Assembly (NCBI RefSeq): GCF_028747805.1
Contig: NZ_CP114887.1
Location: 2,845,501 to 2,909,500, forward strand
Length of the DNA: 64,000 nucleotides
DNA from: Solibacillus daqui
GTDB lineage: Bacteria > Bacillota > Bacilli > Bacillales_A > Planococcaceae
Direction of reading: 5' to 3'
Of the stretch, positions 1-8,672 are shown one piece after another. The notes beneath the pieces are model-generated. The model did no database searches, was not told where the DNA came from, and saw nothing but the letters and a program-made list of their open reading frames with translations. A program made the translations under genes and the position numbers. Numbering within the stretch: position 1 is the first letter of the stretch; each line of letters starts with the position of its first letter.

Positions 1-504
1 CACGTGAACTGGACGAGAATGACGATTATTAGTATTGTTTTCGGTTTACCTGACTTACCATTTGTACAAGAGCGTCTTTTACGTAATGCAACGGATTTAG
101 GCAATAGTTTGCGTCCGTTTTACGGGGATCAAATTGCCAATCGGTATGCTGAGTTAATTAAAGACCATTTAACGATTGCTGCCGAGTTGGTGACCGCAGC
201 AACCAAGGGAGATACCATTACTGCGAAATTGAAAGAAGAAGAGTGGTATCGTAATGCGGATGACATTGTTGCTTTTTTAACGCGGATTAACCCCTATTTA
301 CCCAAAGCTCCCTTACAACAAATGTTTTATGGACATTTGAAACTTACAAAGGAAGAAGCCGTTAACATTATCCAAAAAAATTATAAAGAAGGTGTCGCTA
401 TTTTTGATTTAATCGAAGCTGAAGCATTAGCCATGTCTGATATGATTGCTTCAGCCATCGTTTGTCAATTTTGGGGGTTCTTTTCTCCTTTTAATCTGTA
501 TTAA
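1..504 (+). CDS. Hypothetical protein, 5' end cut by the window
   Basis: The frame is open to the left edge, so the true start lies outside; the GTG at 4 is probably internal. The visible 167 residues form a helical soluble protein with segments such as HLTIAAELV and NPYLPKAPLQQMFYGHLKLT. I recognise the pattern as a Bacillaceae family of unknown function, sometimes labelled acetylglutamate kinase, but no nucleotide-binding motif is visible and I would not use that name. The last dozen residues (QFWGFFSPFNLY) are more hydrophobic than the rest, so the C-terminus may be frame-altered. A bidirectional terminator follows immediately. Confidence 0.6.
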   Translation, partial: HVNWTRMTIISIVFGLPDLPFVQERLLRNATDLGNSLRPFYGDQIANRYAELIKDHLTIAAELVTAATKGDTITAKLKEEEWYRNADDIVAFLTRINPYLPKAPLQQMFYGHLKLTKEEAVNIIQKNYKEGVAIFDLIEAEALAMSDMIASAIVCQFWGFFSPFNLY

Positions 505-513
505 CAAATAAAT

Positions 514-556
514 AGGTTAGCGAGCGCAAATCGTTTGTGCTGCTAACCTGTTTTGA
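514..556. terminator. Bidirectional intrinsic terminator
   Basis: Inverted repeat AGGTTAGC...GCTAACCT with an additional inner stem (GCGCAAA / TTTGTGC), followed by GTTTT on the plus strand and ATTTATTT on the minus strand. It separates the truncated hypothetical gene from the convergent 48-residue gene. Confidence 0.75.
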
Positions 557-565
557 TTGAACCGA

Positions 566-712
566 TTACTCCTCTTTTAAAACGAGTTGATAATATAATC
601 TCCGCAACTCAGACGTTTTGGAAAGCCCTAAATGTGTTTTAAATTGTGGATGCAGCTTTACGCCGTTCATACGTAATTCCCTCACATACCAGCCCTTCGA
701 ATACCTGTACAT
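566..712 (-). CDS. Small DUF2639-like protein, 48 aa
   Basis: Minus-strand reading frame of 48 codons from ATG to TAA, with an AAGGGG ribosome site about 8 bases upstream. The protein starts MYRYSKGWYVRELRMNGV and ends RRLYYQLVLKEE. The SKGWYV-x-EL opening, the (L/I)-x-x-HP segment and the K-T-x-x-LRxLY tail are the features I associate with the tiny DUF2639 (YflJ-like) proteins of Bacillaceae; function unknown. It lies between a convergent terminator and the methyltransferase terminator, so it looks like an independent gene. The family call rests on pattern recall without an alignment. Confidence 0.6.
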   Translation of the reverse strand: MYRYSKGWYVRELRMNGVKLHPQFKTHLGLSKTSELRRLYYQLVLKEE

Positions 713-850
713 TCTTCTGTCCCCTTCTCCCCATTACTTGACCAAAAAACCGTTTTACCGTACCCATCATATGCTGGAAAATGAATTCAATTACGCGTAA
801 TTAGTGAATTTTTTGGATATATATTTTAGAAATACAATTGAGTATTTTAC

Positions 851-884
851 GCAAAAAAACCACTTCGATTTATACAAAGCGGTT
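851..884 (-). terminator. Intrinsic terminator of the methyltransferase gene
   Basis: On the minus strand the arm AACCGCTT pairs with AAGTGGTT across an 11-base loop and is followed by a run of seven T. Confidence 0.75.
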
Positions 885-924
885 ATTTTATCAGTTTAGA
901 ATATGACAGATTTAGATTTTGTAC

Positions 925-1554
925 TTAAAGAGGTTTTCTACATTTGATCATAATAAATTTAAATGGAGGTTTATGTTCCATATTTTTATGTGGTTCAACA
1001 ATTTCAGAATAATCTACCATTCCGTAATTGCCAAACTCTTGTTCAATTGACTCCGAATCATAAAAGAACATTTTTACTCCGGCCATTGTTTCGAAATAAT
1101 CTTTCCCTAGTTGTTTCCCTTTTCCGAACATTGGGGCATCTTTTGAAATCGTTGTGAAAATCATATATCCACTTGGCTTTAACTGATTGTAGCAATCTTT
1201 TATCAGCTTTTCTCTCTCGTCACTATTCAATAAATGAATTAGTGCATAACAAAAAATACCGTCATACAGTTTGTTCTCAAAAGGCATATCTGTTACTGAA
1301 CCATGAAAAATATTCATATGAAGCCCATTTTGCCTTGCTAATTCAATCGCAGTATTGGAAATCTCAATACCTGATACATTGATTCCGTTATCAATAAAAA
1401 CCTTTGCATTTCGACCATAGCCAATACCAGGAATCAATATATCCTTTACATTCTTCTCAAGGAAAAAATCCTTTGTCAGGATGGCGGAGTCTGAAGGTTC
1501 AAATCCCCACATCATTTGATTTTCTATGAAACTTGCTTCCCAAAATTCAGACAT
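925..1554 (-). CDS. Class I SAM-dependent methyltransferase
   Basis: Protein of 209 residues with a SAM-binding fold: motif I is seen at ILIPGIGYGRNAKVF (about residues 40-54), the acidic ribose-binding end of strand 2 at VSGIEIS, and a motif IV-like DGIFCYALIHLL (about residues 98-109). The start has a clean AAAGGAG site seven bases upstream. The N-terminal FWEASFIENQMMWGFEPSD resembles thiopurine or tellurite-resistance-type small-molecule methyltransferases, but the substrate cannot be told. It appears monocistronic, with its own terminator. Confidence 0.8.
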   Translation of the reverse strand: MSEFWEASFIENQMMWGFEPSDSAILTKDFFLEKNVKDILIPGIGYGRNAKVFIDNGINVSGIEISNTAIELARQNGLHMNIFHGSVTDMPFENKLYDGIFCYALIHLLNSDEREKLIKDCYNQLKPSGYMIFTTISKDAPMFGKGKQLGKDYFETMAGVKMFFYDSESIEQEFGNYGMVDYSEIVEPHKNMEHKPPFKFIMIKCRKPL

Positions 1555-1678
1555 ATATGAATCTCCTTTGAAATTAGTTGTTTTTTTGATATCAGCTTGC
1601 TCTATAATTGAAAGTACTTTAATCCCTTAGAGATTTGAGCGTATTTTAGCATGATTAATAAAATATAACAAAATAAAA

Positions 1679-1721
1679 CTCCAATACCTCAAACACAATT
1701 GTTGTGCAAGAAGTATTGGAG
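1679..1721 (-). terminator. Intrinsic terminator of the SDR gene
   Basis: Twelve-base arms CTCCAATACTTC / GAGGTATTGGAG on the minus strand, followed by TTTTATTTTG. Confidence 0.8.
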
Positions 1722-1734
1722 TGGATTATTTCTA

Positions 1735-2505
1735 TTATAGTGGTAATTTACCGGCTACATAGCCACCATCAACTGGTAAGATAACACCGTTAACTTGTTT
1801 AGCTAAATCTGAACATAAGAATAATACAGCATTCCCTTGATCTTCAGCTTTAGTCATTTCACCTGAAGGCATTGCTTTTAAAACTGCGTTATATTGTTCT
1901 GGTGCAGTCTCTGCCCAACGCTCGATAGCTGGTGTAAGAGTAGAACCTGGTGCAATCGCATTTACACGGATTTTATCCTTTCCGTATTCTAATGCAGCAG
2001 CTTTCGTTAAGCCAACTACAGCGTGCTTAGATGCTACATAAGCAGCCATGTTCATAACGCCTTCCATACCAGCACCAGAAGCTGTGTTTACGATAGAACC
2101 ACCGCCGTTTTTCAGCATGGCATTTACTTGGTGCTTAATAGAATAGAACGTACCATATAAATTAATTTGAATCGTTTTATCCCATGCTGCAGAATCAGCA
2201 TCACCTATTTTTGTTTGTTGTAAGTTTACACCAGCATTATTATGAGCAAAATCTAATTTGCCAAATTTATTTACTGTTTCGTCAACTAGTGCTTTTACTT
2301 CTTCTTCTTTACTAGCATCACACTTGAAGAAATGTGCTTCGCCACCGATTTCTTCAATCAATTTAACTGTTTCAAGACCACCTTCTACATTAACGTCTGA
2401 AACCATTACTTTTGCGCCTGCTTTTGCTAAAGCTAGTGCACTCGCTCTTCCAATACCTGATCCCGCAGCTGTTACTAATCCAGCTTTACCTTCCATTAAC
2501 ATCAT
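1735..2505 (-). CDS. Short-chain dehydrogenase/reductase (SDR)
   Basis: Classical SDR of 256 residues, NAD(P)-dependent oxidoreductase of a hydroxyl or keto substrate. It shows the Rossmann TAAGSGIGR (TGxxxGxG) motif near the N-terminus, the NNAG structural motif, the catalytic Ser in NTASGAG and the YVASK (YxxxK) active site. The start is set at the ATG preceded by GAGGAG with a 9-base spacer; an earlier in-frame ATG has no ribosome site. The closing DGGYVAGK is typical of the family. Substrate unknown. It has its own terminator and no operon partners. Confidence 0.85.
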   Translation of the reverse strand: MMLMEGKAGLVTAAGSGIGRASALALAKAGAKVMVSDVNVEGGLETVKLIEEIGGEAHFFKCDASKEEEVKALVDETVNKFGKLDFAHNNAGVNLQQTKIGDADSAAWDKTIQINLYGTFYSIKHQVNAMLKNGGGSIVNTASGAGMEGVMNMAAYVASKHAVVGLTKAAALEYGKDKIRVNAIAPGSTLTPAIERWAETAPEQYNAVLKAMPSGEMTKAEDQGNAVLFLCSDLAKQVNGVILPVDGGYVAGKLPL

Positions 2506-2553
2506 AAATGTCAACTCCTCGTGATTTTGATTAATTGTAATGTTCCTTGTCAT

Positions 2554-3109
2554 TATTACAATTACTAGTTATTTAATTTTTGTAAACCATGATTAAAATA
2601 TGATTATTTAAAATAGTTTAGCATTAAACTATATTGATAATATACAACAAGAAAGAATAAATGGTCAAAGAAAACGTCTATATTTTTAACCCTAAAAGTA
2701 GAATAATGATATTAATCCCCCTCTTATAGAAGCAAGTCATATTTTGTGTATAGCGTTCAGAAGCTCATCTGTCAAAATTGATATACGACTTAAATATAAA
2801 TAAGTGACAATCTGTTGCTAAAGTCCCTTTGTGGCACTTAATAGTAAATATGTAGTATATCAAAAACTACAACGTGGAAATTTGCACTATTTTTCCATTC
2901 AGTTAATAAATTCAAATGAGAAATGAAAATAGAAAATTGATTGTATCAGCCAGAGAAGATTTTTCTTGGTGTGGATTTATAATTGTTAATTCAGCATCGC
3001 CAATAGTCTTAGAATGAGCTGTAGGTACTTTCCTTCCCTAAACAGATGTAGTTAACTCATGAATTGATAGGTTTAAATCGACATCAAACACTCCCGATTT
3101 TTTGGTCAT
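2554..3109. other. Gene-poor intergenic stretch
   Basis: About 550 bases upstream of the SDR gene without a supportable gene. A minus-strand frame from ATG at 3109 is coding-like for 23 codons, meets TAG at 3038-3040, and then continues in the same frame to about 2930. It may be a small decayed gene, but I cannot name it. Confidence 0.3.
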
Positions 3110-3142
3110 AAAAAAAATCCTCCAATCATGTAAATTGGAAGA
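3110..3142 (-). terminator. Possible minus-strand terminator
   Basis: Short hairpin TCTTCCAAT / ATTGGAGGA with a 7-base loop followed by eight T on the minus strand. It lies downstream of the tRNA terminator and may be a second stop. Confidence 0.55.
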
Positions 3143-3180
3143 TGCTTTGGTTCATATAGATAGTATAATTTTTATTTAAC

Positions 3181-3226
3181 AAAAAAAGGGATTCAGAATC
3201 AATGACCGAAGCCCTGACCGAATCCC
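3181..3226 (-). terminator. Intrinsic terminator of tRNA-Arg
   Basis: GGGATTC / GAATCCC arms on the minus strand enclose a secondary hairpin and are followed by seven T. It sits about 50 bases downstream of the tRNA. Confidence 0.75.
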
Positions 3227-3276
3227 CTACTGCTCAAAAACCCTTGGTATAGAAAAATTTTTGATTTGTTAATTTA

Positions 3277-3350
3277 CGTCCCCAGTAGGATTCGAACCTA
3301 CGACCGCACGCTTAGAAGGCGTGTGCTCTATCCAGCTGAGCTATAGAGAC
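3277..3350 (-). tRNA. tRNA-Arg (anticodon TCT)
   Basis: A 74-base cloverleaf on the minus strand. The acceptor arm GTCTCTA pairs with TGGGGAC plus discriminator G; the D arm is AGCTCAGCTGGATAGAGC; the anticodon stem CACGC/GCGTG carries the loop CTTCTAA with anticodon TCT; the T arm has GGTTCGAATCC. CCA is not encoded. It reads AGA codons. Confidence 0.97.
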
Positions 3351-3487
3351 AACTGCTTTAATAATATAACTGGTATTAAAGACAATTTTTATTATAAGTT
3401 ACAAACTAAAGAAAGTCAACAACCTTTTTCATAAACTATTATTGAAATAAAATTATAGTTCAAAAACCTATCTTACTTCATACTATG

Positions 3488-3514
3488 CAAAAAGCCTCGA
3501 ATTTAAAACGAGGC
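3488..3514 (-). terminator. Terminator after the phosphodiesterase/RNase PH operon
   Basis: GCCTCG / CGAGGC hairpin followed by TTTTTGC on the minus strand. Confidence 0.75.
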
Positions 3515-3529
3515 CCCTCCATTTATTCA

Positions 3530-4030
3530 TTAACGTTCAATAAACATTTGATCAAATAAATTATTTCTGTCGTCATAACAATCTAACGTATAATGCGTCG
3601 GCGATATGGTTAACGTGACAAAAGATTTTTCTTTTATTTGGCGAGGCTTCTTTAAGCTACCCGGATTAATGAAAAAGATACCATCAATATATTCCGCACC
3701 TAAAATATGCGAATGCCCAAAGCACACAATATTCGCACCAAGCTCCTTAGCACGATAGACAAGCTTCATCGGCGAAGATTTCACGTCATATAAATGGCCA
3801 TGTGTGACATATACACGCTCACCATTTACATGAATCAAAACTTCATCTAAGTAATTTTGATCATAATCACAGTTGCCCTTCACCCGTTCCATGTCTTGCA
3901 TTGCTGAATGGGAGTACGGTAATTCACTATCGCCACAATGAATCATCTTGTATGCATCTGGATGATAGCTTTTTATACGTTCAATGATTTCCTCATCACC
4001 ATGGGTATCACTCATAATTAATAGTTTCAA
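3530..4030 (-). CDS. ysnB: YfcE/MJ0936-type metallophosphoesterase
   Basis: Small calcineurin-like phosphodiesterase of about 166 residues. Metal ligands are visible as SDTHGD near the N-terminus, HCGDSE, a GNCDY motif, VTHGH and GHSH. The family hydrolyses phosphodiester model substrates; the physiological substrate is not settled. I prefer the TTG at 4030 (product begins MKLLIMSDTHGD) because this matches family length and has AAAAGGATG upstream; a longer form from 4090 would add 20 unlikely residues. It is the last gene of the rph-rdgB-ysnB cluster, as in B. subtilis. Confidence 0.85.
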   Translation of the reverse strand: MKLLIMSDTHGDEEIIERIKSYHPDAYKMIHCGDSELPYSHSAMQDMERVKGNCDYDQNYLDEVLIHVNGERVYVTHGHLYDVKSSPMKLVYRAKELGANIVCFGHSHILGAEYIDGIFFINPGSLKKPRQIKEKSFVTLTISPTHYTLDCYDDRNNLFDQMFIER

Positions 4031-4118
4031 TCCAACCCACATCCTTTTCCAGTGTATACGAATCAGTTTGTCATCAACTAAAAAAATCAATTATCATTTC
4101 ACAATTGTTTTTAACTAT

Positions 4119-4712
4119 TTACTTCAGTAATTCCGCTAATTGCAATGCCAATTTACGAATTGCGTTACCGCGGTGTGAAATGGCACCTTTCTCTTCACCA
4201 GAAAGCTCAGCCATATGCTTTTCTAAAGCTGGTACGTAGAAAATTGGGTCATACCCAAAACCGTTTGTTCCTTTTTTCTCATGGGCGATGATACCTTCAC
4301 ATGTGCCAAATACCGTTTTCGTTTCCATATTTGGACCGGCGATTGCTAATGCACAGCAAAAGCGTGCTGTACGTTCTTCTTCTCGAACGTCCTTCATATT
4401 TGCTAGTACTTTCACCATATTGGCTTCGTCGTCATGATCGCCTGCATAGCGTGCAGAATATACGCCTGGCTCCCCATTTAATGCGTCGATTGCTAAACCG
4501 CTATCGTCAGCGATTACGATTTTGCCAAGTAAATTGGCTAACGTTTCTGCTTTTAATATTGCATTTTCTTCAAATGTCGTCCCAGTTTCTTCGATTTCTA
4601 AATCTGGGGCTACTTCGAACATTGTAACTACTTCATAGCCGAATGGATTAAATAAGGCTTCAAAGTCTTTTGCTTTGCCTTTATTTTTAGTGGCGATTAC
4701 TACTTGCTTCAT
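4119..4712 (-). CDS. rdgB: XTP/dITP diphosphohydrolase (HAM1 family)
   Basis: House-cleaning nucleotidase that converts ITP, dITP and XTP to monophosphates and keeps deaminated purines out of nucleic acids. The 197-residue protein has the expected length; the N-terminal ATKNKGKAKDFE, EETGTTFEENAILKA, ADDSGLAIDALNGEPGVYSARYAG and GFGYDPIF-to-SHRGNA motifs hold the substrate and Mg binding residues. Its ATG overlaps the rph stop by one base (TAATG), which indicates translational coupling. Confidence 0.95.
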   Translation of the reverse strand: MKQVVIATKNKGKAKDFEALFNPFGYEVVTMFEVAPDLEIEETGTTFEENAILKAETLANLLGKIVIADDSGLAIDALNGEPGVYSARYAGDHDDEANMVKVLANMKDVREEERTARFCCALAIAGPNMETKTVFGTCEGIIAHEKKGTNGFGYDPIFYVPALEKHMAELSGEEKGAISHRGNAIRKLALQLAELLK

Positions 4713-5464
4713 TATGCTTCCACCTTCCCAATTAGTACTGCTAATTCACCTAGCGCGTCTTTTTGAATATTAATTAACTGGGCAATACCCGCTTCACCTA
4801 AATCTAATAGCTCGTTTAATTCCGTTCTTGAGAAAGTCGCTTCTTCGCCTGTTCCTTGTAATTCAACAAATTGACCTGCACCCGTCATAATTACGTTCAT
4901 ATCAACCTCTGCTGTTGAATCTTCAATGTAATTTAAGTCTAATACTGCTCCAATGTTAGCTAATTTCCCAACACTTGTTGCAGCTAGAAAATCGGTTACT
5001 GGAAACTTGGCAAATGGTTTTTCAGTGCCCATTTCCGCAATCGCTTGAGTCATTGCTACAAACGCTCCAGTAATTGACGCTGTACGCGTGCCTCCGTCTG
5101 CCTGAATAACATCACAGTCAATCCATACTGTTTTTTCACCTAACGCCTCTAAATCAACAACTGCACGTAATGCACGCCCGATTAAGCGTTGGATTTCCAT
5201 TGTACGACCTGTTACTTTACCTGCTGAAGATTCTCGGCGTGTACGTTGCTCCGTTGCGCGTGGTAGCATTGAATATTCTGCAGTAATCCAACCTTTACCT
5301 TGTCCACGTAAAAAACCTGGTACTTTATCTTCAATAGTTGCTGTACAAATTACTTTTGTATTCCCAACGCTAATTAATACCGAGCCTTCTGGATGCATTA
5401 AATAGTTATTTTCAATTTGAACTGGACGTAATTCCGCCACAGCTCGTAAGTCATGTCTTGTCAT
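4712..5464 (-). CDS. rph: Ribonuclease PH
   Basis: Phosphate-dependent 3'-5' exoribonuclease that trims tRNA precursors and structured RNAs. The 250-residue protein shows [21 protein letters not shown], the [25 protein letters not shown] segment and [19 protein letters not shown]. The start is the ATG at 5464 with GAGGAGG six bases upstream; an in-frame TTG 15 bases earlier overlaps that ribosome site and is rejected. In B. subtilis gerM precedes rph; here no gerM lies between murI and rph. Confidence 0.95.
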   Translation of the reverse strand: MTRHDLRAVAELRPVQIENNYLMHPEGSVLISVGNTKVICTATIEDKVPGFLRGQGKGWITAEYSMLPRATEQRTRRESSAGKVTGRTMEIQRLIGRALRAVVDLEALGEKTVWIDCDVIQADGGTRTASITGAFVAMTQAIAEMGTEKPFAKFPVTDFLAATSVGKLANIGAVLDLNYIEDSTAEVDMNVIMTGAGQFVELQGTGEEATFSRTELNELLDLGEAGIAQLINIQKDALGELAVLIGKVEA

Positions 5465-5546
5465 GATGGACCTCCTCAATTTGTTCGCGCACTAATCTTA
5501 ACATACTTTACTAGCAGCCTAAAGCGAAAATGCAATGCTAAAATAG

Positions 5547-5584
5547 AAAAAACCCAAATTAGAGAACACTCTAACCTGAGTTTG
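5547..5584 (-). terminator. Terminator of the murI transcript
   Basis: Minus-strand imperfect 14-base stem (AAACTCAGGTTAGA with TCTAATTTGGGTTT, several G-U pairs) followed by TTTTTTC, between murI and rph. Confidence 0.65.
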
Positions 5585-5588
5585 ATCA

Positions 5589-6389
5589 TTATTTTTCAAA
5601 TGAGATTTTACGAATATCCAGAGTCCCCCGCTCTAACCAGCGCTCCGCAATAGAACGGAAAATTGGCACTGATCCAGAGGCATAAAGGACATGTTGTGGC
5701 GGCTCACTGTCCAAACGCAGTTGACCTTTATAGCTTAGTATCGCCTCAACATCTTTTGCCGTTTCTTCAGCACTAGATAAAACGTGTACATCCTTACCTA
5801 CTGCTGCCTCAATTTGCTTTTGTAAAATAGGATAATGCGTACAACCTAAAATCACCGTATCAAAACGTTCATTTTCAATAGGTTTCAACCCTTTTGAAAC
5901 GAGATCATACGAGAACTGTCCCTCATATTCACCACTTTCTACAAGAGGCACAAATGTTGGACAAGCTAGCGGAATAACCGTAGCCTTAGTCGAAAGCGAT
6001 TTAACAGCTTCCTCATACGCTCCACTTTTTACCGTGCCTTCTGTAGCTAACACAACGATTTCATTACGCTTTGTTTGCTTAATTGCTGCTCGTGCCCCAG
6101 CATTAATAACACCTAAAACAGGGAAAGGCATATGCTTTTGTAAGCTTTCTAATGCCACCGCTGTCGCTGTATTGCATGCAATAACGAGCATTTTAATATT
6201 CATTTTTTCTAGCGCCTTTGCCATTTGCCATGTAAAGTTACGCACTTCTTGTTTCGAGCGTGGCCCATACGGACAACGCGCAGTATCACCGATATAATAT
6301 ATTGTTTCATTCGGTAATAGTTCCATTATTGCTTTTGCGACAGTTAACCCGCCGACTCCTGAATCGATTACACCAATTGGGGCATTCAC
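5589..6389 (-). CDS. murI: Glutamate racemase
   Basis: Makes D-glutamate for peptidoglycan. The 266-residue protein opens with PIGVIDSGVGGLTV and carries the two catalytic cysteines in VIACNTATA and ILGCTHYP, as well as YIGDTARCPYG. It corresponds to racE of B. subtilis in the same position beside the MarR-type gene, with a 16-base gap to that gene, so the two are probably cotranscribed. Confidence 0.95.
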   Translation of the reverse strand: MNAPIGVIDSGVGGLTVAKAIMELLPNETIYYIGDTARCPYGPRSKQEVRNFTWQMAKALEKMNIKMLVIACNTATAVALESLQKHMPFPVLGVINAGARAAIKQTKRNEIVVLATEGTVKSGAYEEAVKSLSTKATVIPLACPTFVPLVESGEYEGQFSYDLVSKGLKPIENERFDTVILGCTHYPILQKQIEAAVGKDVHVLSSAEETAKDVEAILSYKGQLRLDSEPPQHVLYASGSVPIFRSIAERWLERGTLDIRKISFEK

Positions 6390-6405
6390 TAGTACCGCCT
6401 CTATC

Positions 6406-6858
6406 CTATTTCATTAATAAATGTAGCTTTTGCAAATATTTTAATAATTGCTCGAACTCTACTGTGTCAAATTCATCGGTAATATCGCGTAAATAATCTT
6501 GACGCTTTACAATTACTTCTTGAATAATGCGTTCACCCTCCGGTAATAGGTGGATGCGCACCACACGACGATCATTTTCGTCACGAACTCTCTGAACAAG
6601 TTCGTTTTTCTCCATTCTGTCGACTAAATCGGTTGTTGTCGAAAATGCTAAATACATTTTAGTCGATAAATCACCAATTGTCATATCACCTGACTCTTGC
6701 AACCATTGCAATGCAACAAATTGCGGAGGTGTAATAATATAATTGCTTAATATTTCACGGCCTTTTTGCTTTATTAAGTGAGAAATATATCGTAATTCTT
6801 TTTCTAAGATTGCTACAGATTCAGAGCTATGTGTGCTTTGATCTTTCATCGATTTCAT
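6406..6858 (-). CDS. MarR-family regulator (YsmB-like)
   Basis: Winged-helix regulator of 150 residues; the recognition region is seen in MTIGDLSTKMYLAFSTTTDLVDRMEKNELVQRVRDENDRRVVRIHL, including the beta-wing DENDRR. The N-terminal LRYISHLIKQKGREILSNYIITPPQFVALQWL forms the dimerisation helix pair. Effector and targets are unknown. Position beside gerE and murI matches B. subtilis ysmB. Two in-frame ATGs share the GGGGAG site; the first is used here and the second (6849) is possible. Confidence 0.85.
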   Translation of the reverse strand: MKSMKDQSTHSSESVAILEKELRYISHLIKQKGREILSNYIITPPQFVALQWLQESGDMTIGDLSTKMYLAFSTTTDLVDRMEKNELVQRVRDENDRRVVRIHLLPEGERIIQEVIVKRQDYLRDITDEFDTVEFEQLLKYLQKLHLLMK

Positions 6859-6921
6859 TCACTCCCCGAACGTTTCATAATTCTATTTTGATGTTTTTTT
6901 CGTAAAATAGCAAGTATCCAT

Positions 6922-7143
6922 TCAGTTTATAGACAATTCTTGCAATCGCAATAACTCAATTAGTGCCTGTGTTCGACTGGAAACACCTAATTTTTGAATT
7001 GTATTGGAAATATGATTACGTACTGTTTTTTCACTAATACCTAGCTTAGCCGCAATTTCTCGTGTCGAATAGTCTTCAATTAATAACTCAAAAATTTCTC
7101 GTTCTCTTTTTGTTAACAGCGAACGATGCTGCGGACGAGTCAT
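6922..7143 (-). CDS. gerE: Late-sporulation transcription factor GerE
   Basis: LuxR-type DNA-binding protein consisting almost only of the helix-turn-helix domain (73 residues): LTKREREIFELLIEDYSTREIAAKLGISEKTVRNHISN is the HTH, followed by IQKLGVSSRTQALIELLRL. In B. subtilis GerE acts in the mother cell with sigma-K to activate or repress spore-coat genes. A sigma-K-like promoter lies upstream (see 7174-7205). It is the clearest sign that the organism makes endospores and a candidate regulator of the coat-like cluster at 40-49 kb. Confidence 0.95.
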   Translation of the reverse strand: MTRPQHRSLLTKREREIFELLIEDYSTREIAAKLGISEKTVRNHISNTIQKLGVSSRTQALIELLRLQELSIN

Positions 7144-7173
7144 TTATGCAACACCCTCCTATCCTCTTCTTTG

Positions 7174-7205
7174 TACATTATGTCACGTGCGAATTAGAGG
7201 TGAGG
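7174..7205 (-). promoter_or_regulatory. Candidate sigma-K promoter of gerE
   Basis: On the minus strand CACC is followed after 16 bases by CATAATGTA, which fits the sigma-K -10 consensus CATANNNTA with an AC-type -35. It lies about 30 bases upstream of the gerE start and its GGAGGG site. Not tested; spacing is within about one base of the consensus. Confidence 0.5.
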
Positions 7206-7213
7206 GCATTTAA

Positions 7214-7657
7214 CTATTTCCCAAGCAATAATTTTTTTTGTTCTTCTAAAAACGGGACACCTTTACCTGTCTCATAGTTCAATTGAACCAATGTACCTCG
7301 CGCTGTGTAGCAGACTTCCTCTTTTTCGTTTTTAACTAAGTAATGTAAATCCATTGAAGTATTGCCGATTGATGCAGTTTTCACATAAATCGTTAATGTT
7401 TCGTCATAAAATACTTGTTTTAAATAATCACACTGAATATCGGCAACAACTAACATATTTTGATTAATTGCTTCACTTGAAAGGTCGAATCCAAGTGCTT
7501 TATAATATTCCATGCGAGCATATTCTAAGTAGGCAAATACCTTCGTATTATTAACATGTCCATACATGTCAGTTTCTGAAAAACGCACCTTTACGGTTGT
7601 CGAAAATGAAAATCCTGCTGCCCATTCTTGTGGCTCTTGAATATAAGTTGCTCTCAT
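7214..7657 (-). CDS. ysmA: Acyl-CoA thioesterase, 4HBT type (YsmA-like)
   Basis: Hot-dog fold thioesterase of 147 residues. The family signature is seen in VRFSETDMYGHVNNTKVFAYLEYARMEYY, with the catalytic Asp in the DMYGHVNN motif. It should hydrolyse an acyl-CoA or related thioester; substrate unknown. Start chosen at the ATG with AAGGGGG seven to eight bases upstream. It sits between sdhB and gerE, as in B. subtilis. Confidence 0.88.
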   Translation of the reverse strand: MRATYIQEPQEWAAGFSFSTTVKVRFSETDMYGHVNNTKVFAYLEYARMEYYKALGFDLSSEAINQNMLVVADIQCDYLKQVFYDETLTIYVKTASIGNTSMDLHYLVKNEKEEVCYTARGTLVQLNYETGKGVPFLEEQKKLLLGK

Positions 7658-7836
7658 ATTATTTCCCCCTTTTAAGTAAAAAAACATCATCCCCCGATAA
7701 TGAATCTCCGTTCATTATAACATAATTTGTCATTTTCGACAGATATGATCATTATGCTATTACTTAATTATTGATGGACTATTATATTAATGTAAATACA
7801 ATTAAGATTTAATTACGCTAATATCAAAATCCCTAA

Positions 7837-7869
7837 AAAAAGACCTCCACAAATGTGGAGGTCTTTTGA
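7837..7869. terminator. Strong terminator after sdhB
   Basis: Perfect 9-bp stem GACCTCCAC / GTGGAGGTC with a 4-base loop, followed on the minus strand by TTTTTTT and on the plus strand by TTTT. Confidence 0.9.
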
Positions 7870-7879
7870 GTTGGTTTGA

Positions 7880-8656
7880 TTAGTCAACCATGTGGTCAGA
7901 ACCGAAGAAGTTCTTGAACATTTGAACAGTTGTTGCACGGTTAAGCGCAGCAATTGAAGTTGTTAAAGGAATACCTTTTGGACAAGCAGCTACACAGTTT
8001 TGAGAGTTACCGCAGTTTGCAAGACCGCCGTCTCCCATAATTGCTTCTAAACGCTCGTCCTTATTCATTGCACCAGTTGGATGAGTGTTGAATAAGCGTA
8101 CTTGTGATAATGGAGCTGGACCAATGAATGAAGCTTTTTCAGACACGTTTGGACATGCTTCCATACATACACCACAAGTCATACATTTAGATAATTCGTA
8201 AGCCCATTGACGTTTGCGCTCTGGCATACGAGGACCCTCACCTAAATCATAAGTACCATCGATTGGAACCCATGCTTTAACTTTCTTAAGTGCGTTGAAC
8301 ATACGTTCACGGTCAACTTGTAAGTCACGGATGACTGGGAAAGTTTTCATTGGCTCTAAGCGAATTGGTTGAGTTAATTTGTCTACTAAAGCAGAACAAG
8401 ATTGTTGTGGACGTCCGTTGATAACCATTGAACAAGCACCACAAACTTCTTCTAGACAGTTCATATCCCAAGCTACTGGAGTCGTTTTTTGACCATCAGC
8501 AGTTACTGGGTATTTTTGAATATGCATTAAAGCAGAAATTACGTTCATACCTGGGCGGTAAGGAACTTCAAACTTCTCAACGCGTGTAGCACCATTCTCA
8601 GAATCTTGACGAACGATTTCTAACTGAACTGTTCTACCAGTATTTACTGTTTCCAT
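7880..8656 (-). CDS. sdhB: Succinate dehydrogenase iron-sulfur subunit
   Basis: Electron-transfer subunit of succinate:menaquinone reductase. The 258-residue protein has the [2Fe-2S] ligands in CLEEVCGAC..C and the [4Fe-4S]/[3Fe-4S] ligands in CMTCGVCMEACPN and CGNSQNCVAACPKG. It follows sdhA by 16 bases and ends before a strong terminator, so it closes the sdhCAB operon. Membrane-associated on the cytoplasmic face. Confidence 0.96.
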   Translation of the reverse strand: METVNTGRTVQLEIVRQDSENGATRVEKFEVPYRPGMNVISALMHIQKYPVTADGQKTTPVAWDMNCLEEVCGACSMVINGRPQQSCSALVDKLTQPIRLEPMKTFPVIRDLQVDRERMFNALKKVKAWVPIDGTYDLGEGPRMPERKRQWAYELSKCMTCGVCMEACPNVSEKASFIGPAPLSQVRLFNTHPTGAMNKDERLEAIMGDGGLANCGNSQNCVAACPKGIPLTTSIAALNRATTVQMFKNFFGSDHMVD

Positions 8657-8672
8657 TTTCTAGTTCCCCCTT

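Noticed and set aside
618..800. 60-codon plus-strand frame with several cysteines
   Set aside because: It is antisense to the better supported 48-residue gene at 566-712 and lacks a ribosome site.
2930..3109. Interrupted minus-strand frame with one TAG
   Set aside because: Looks mildly coding-like but is too short and unnamed to call a pseudogene.
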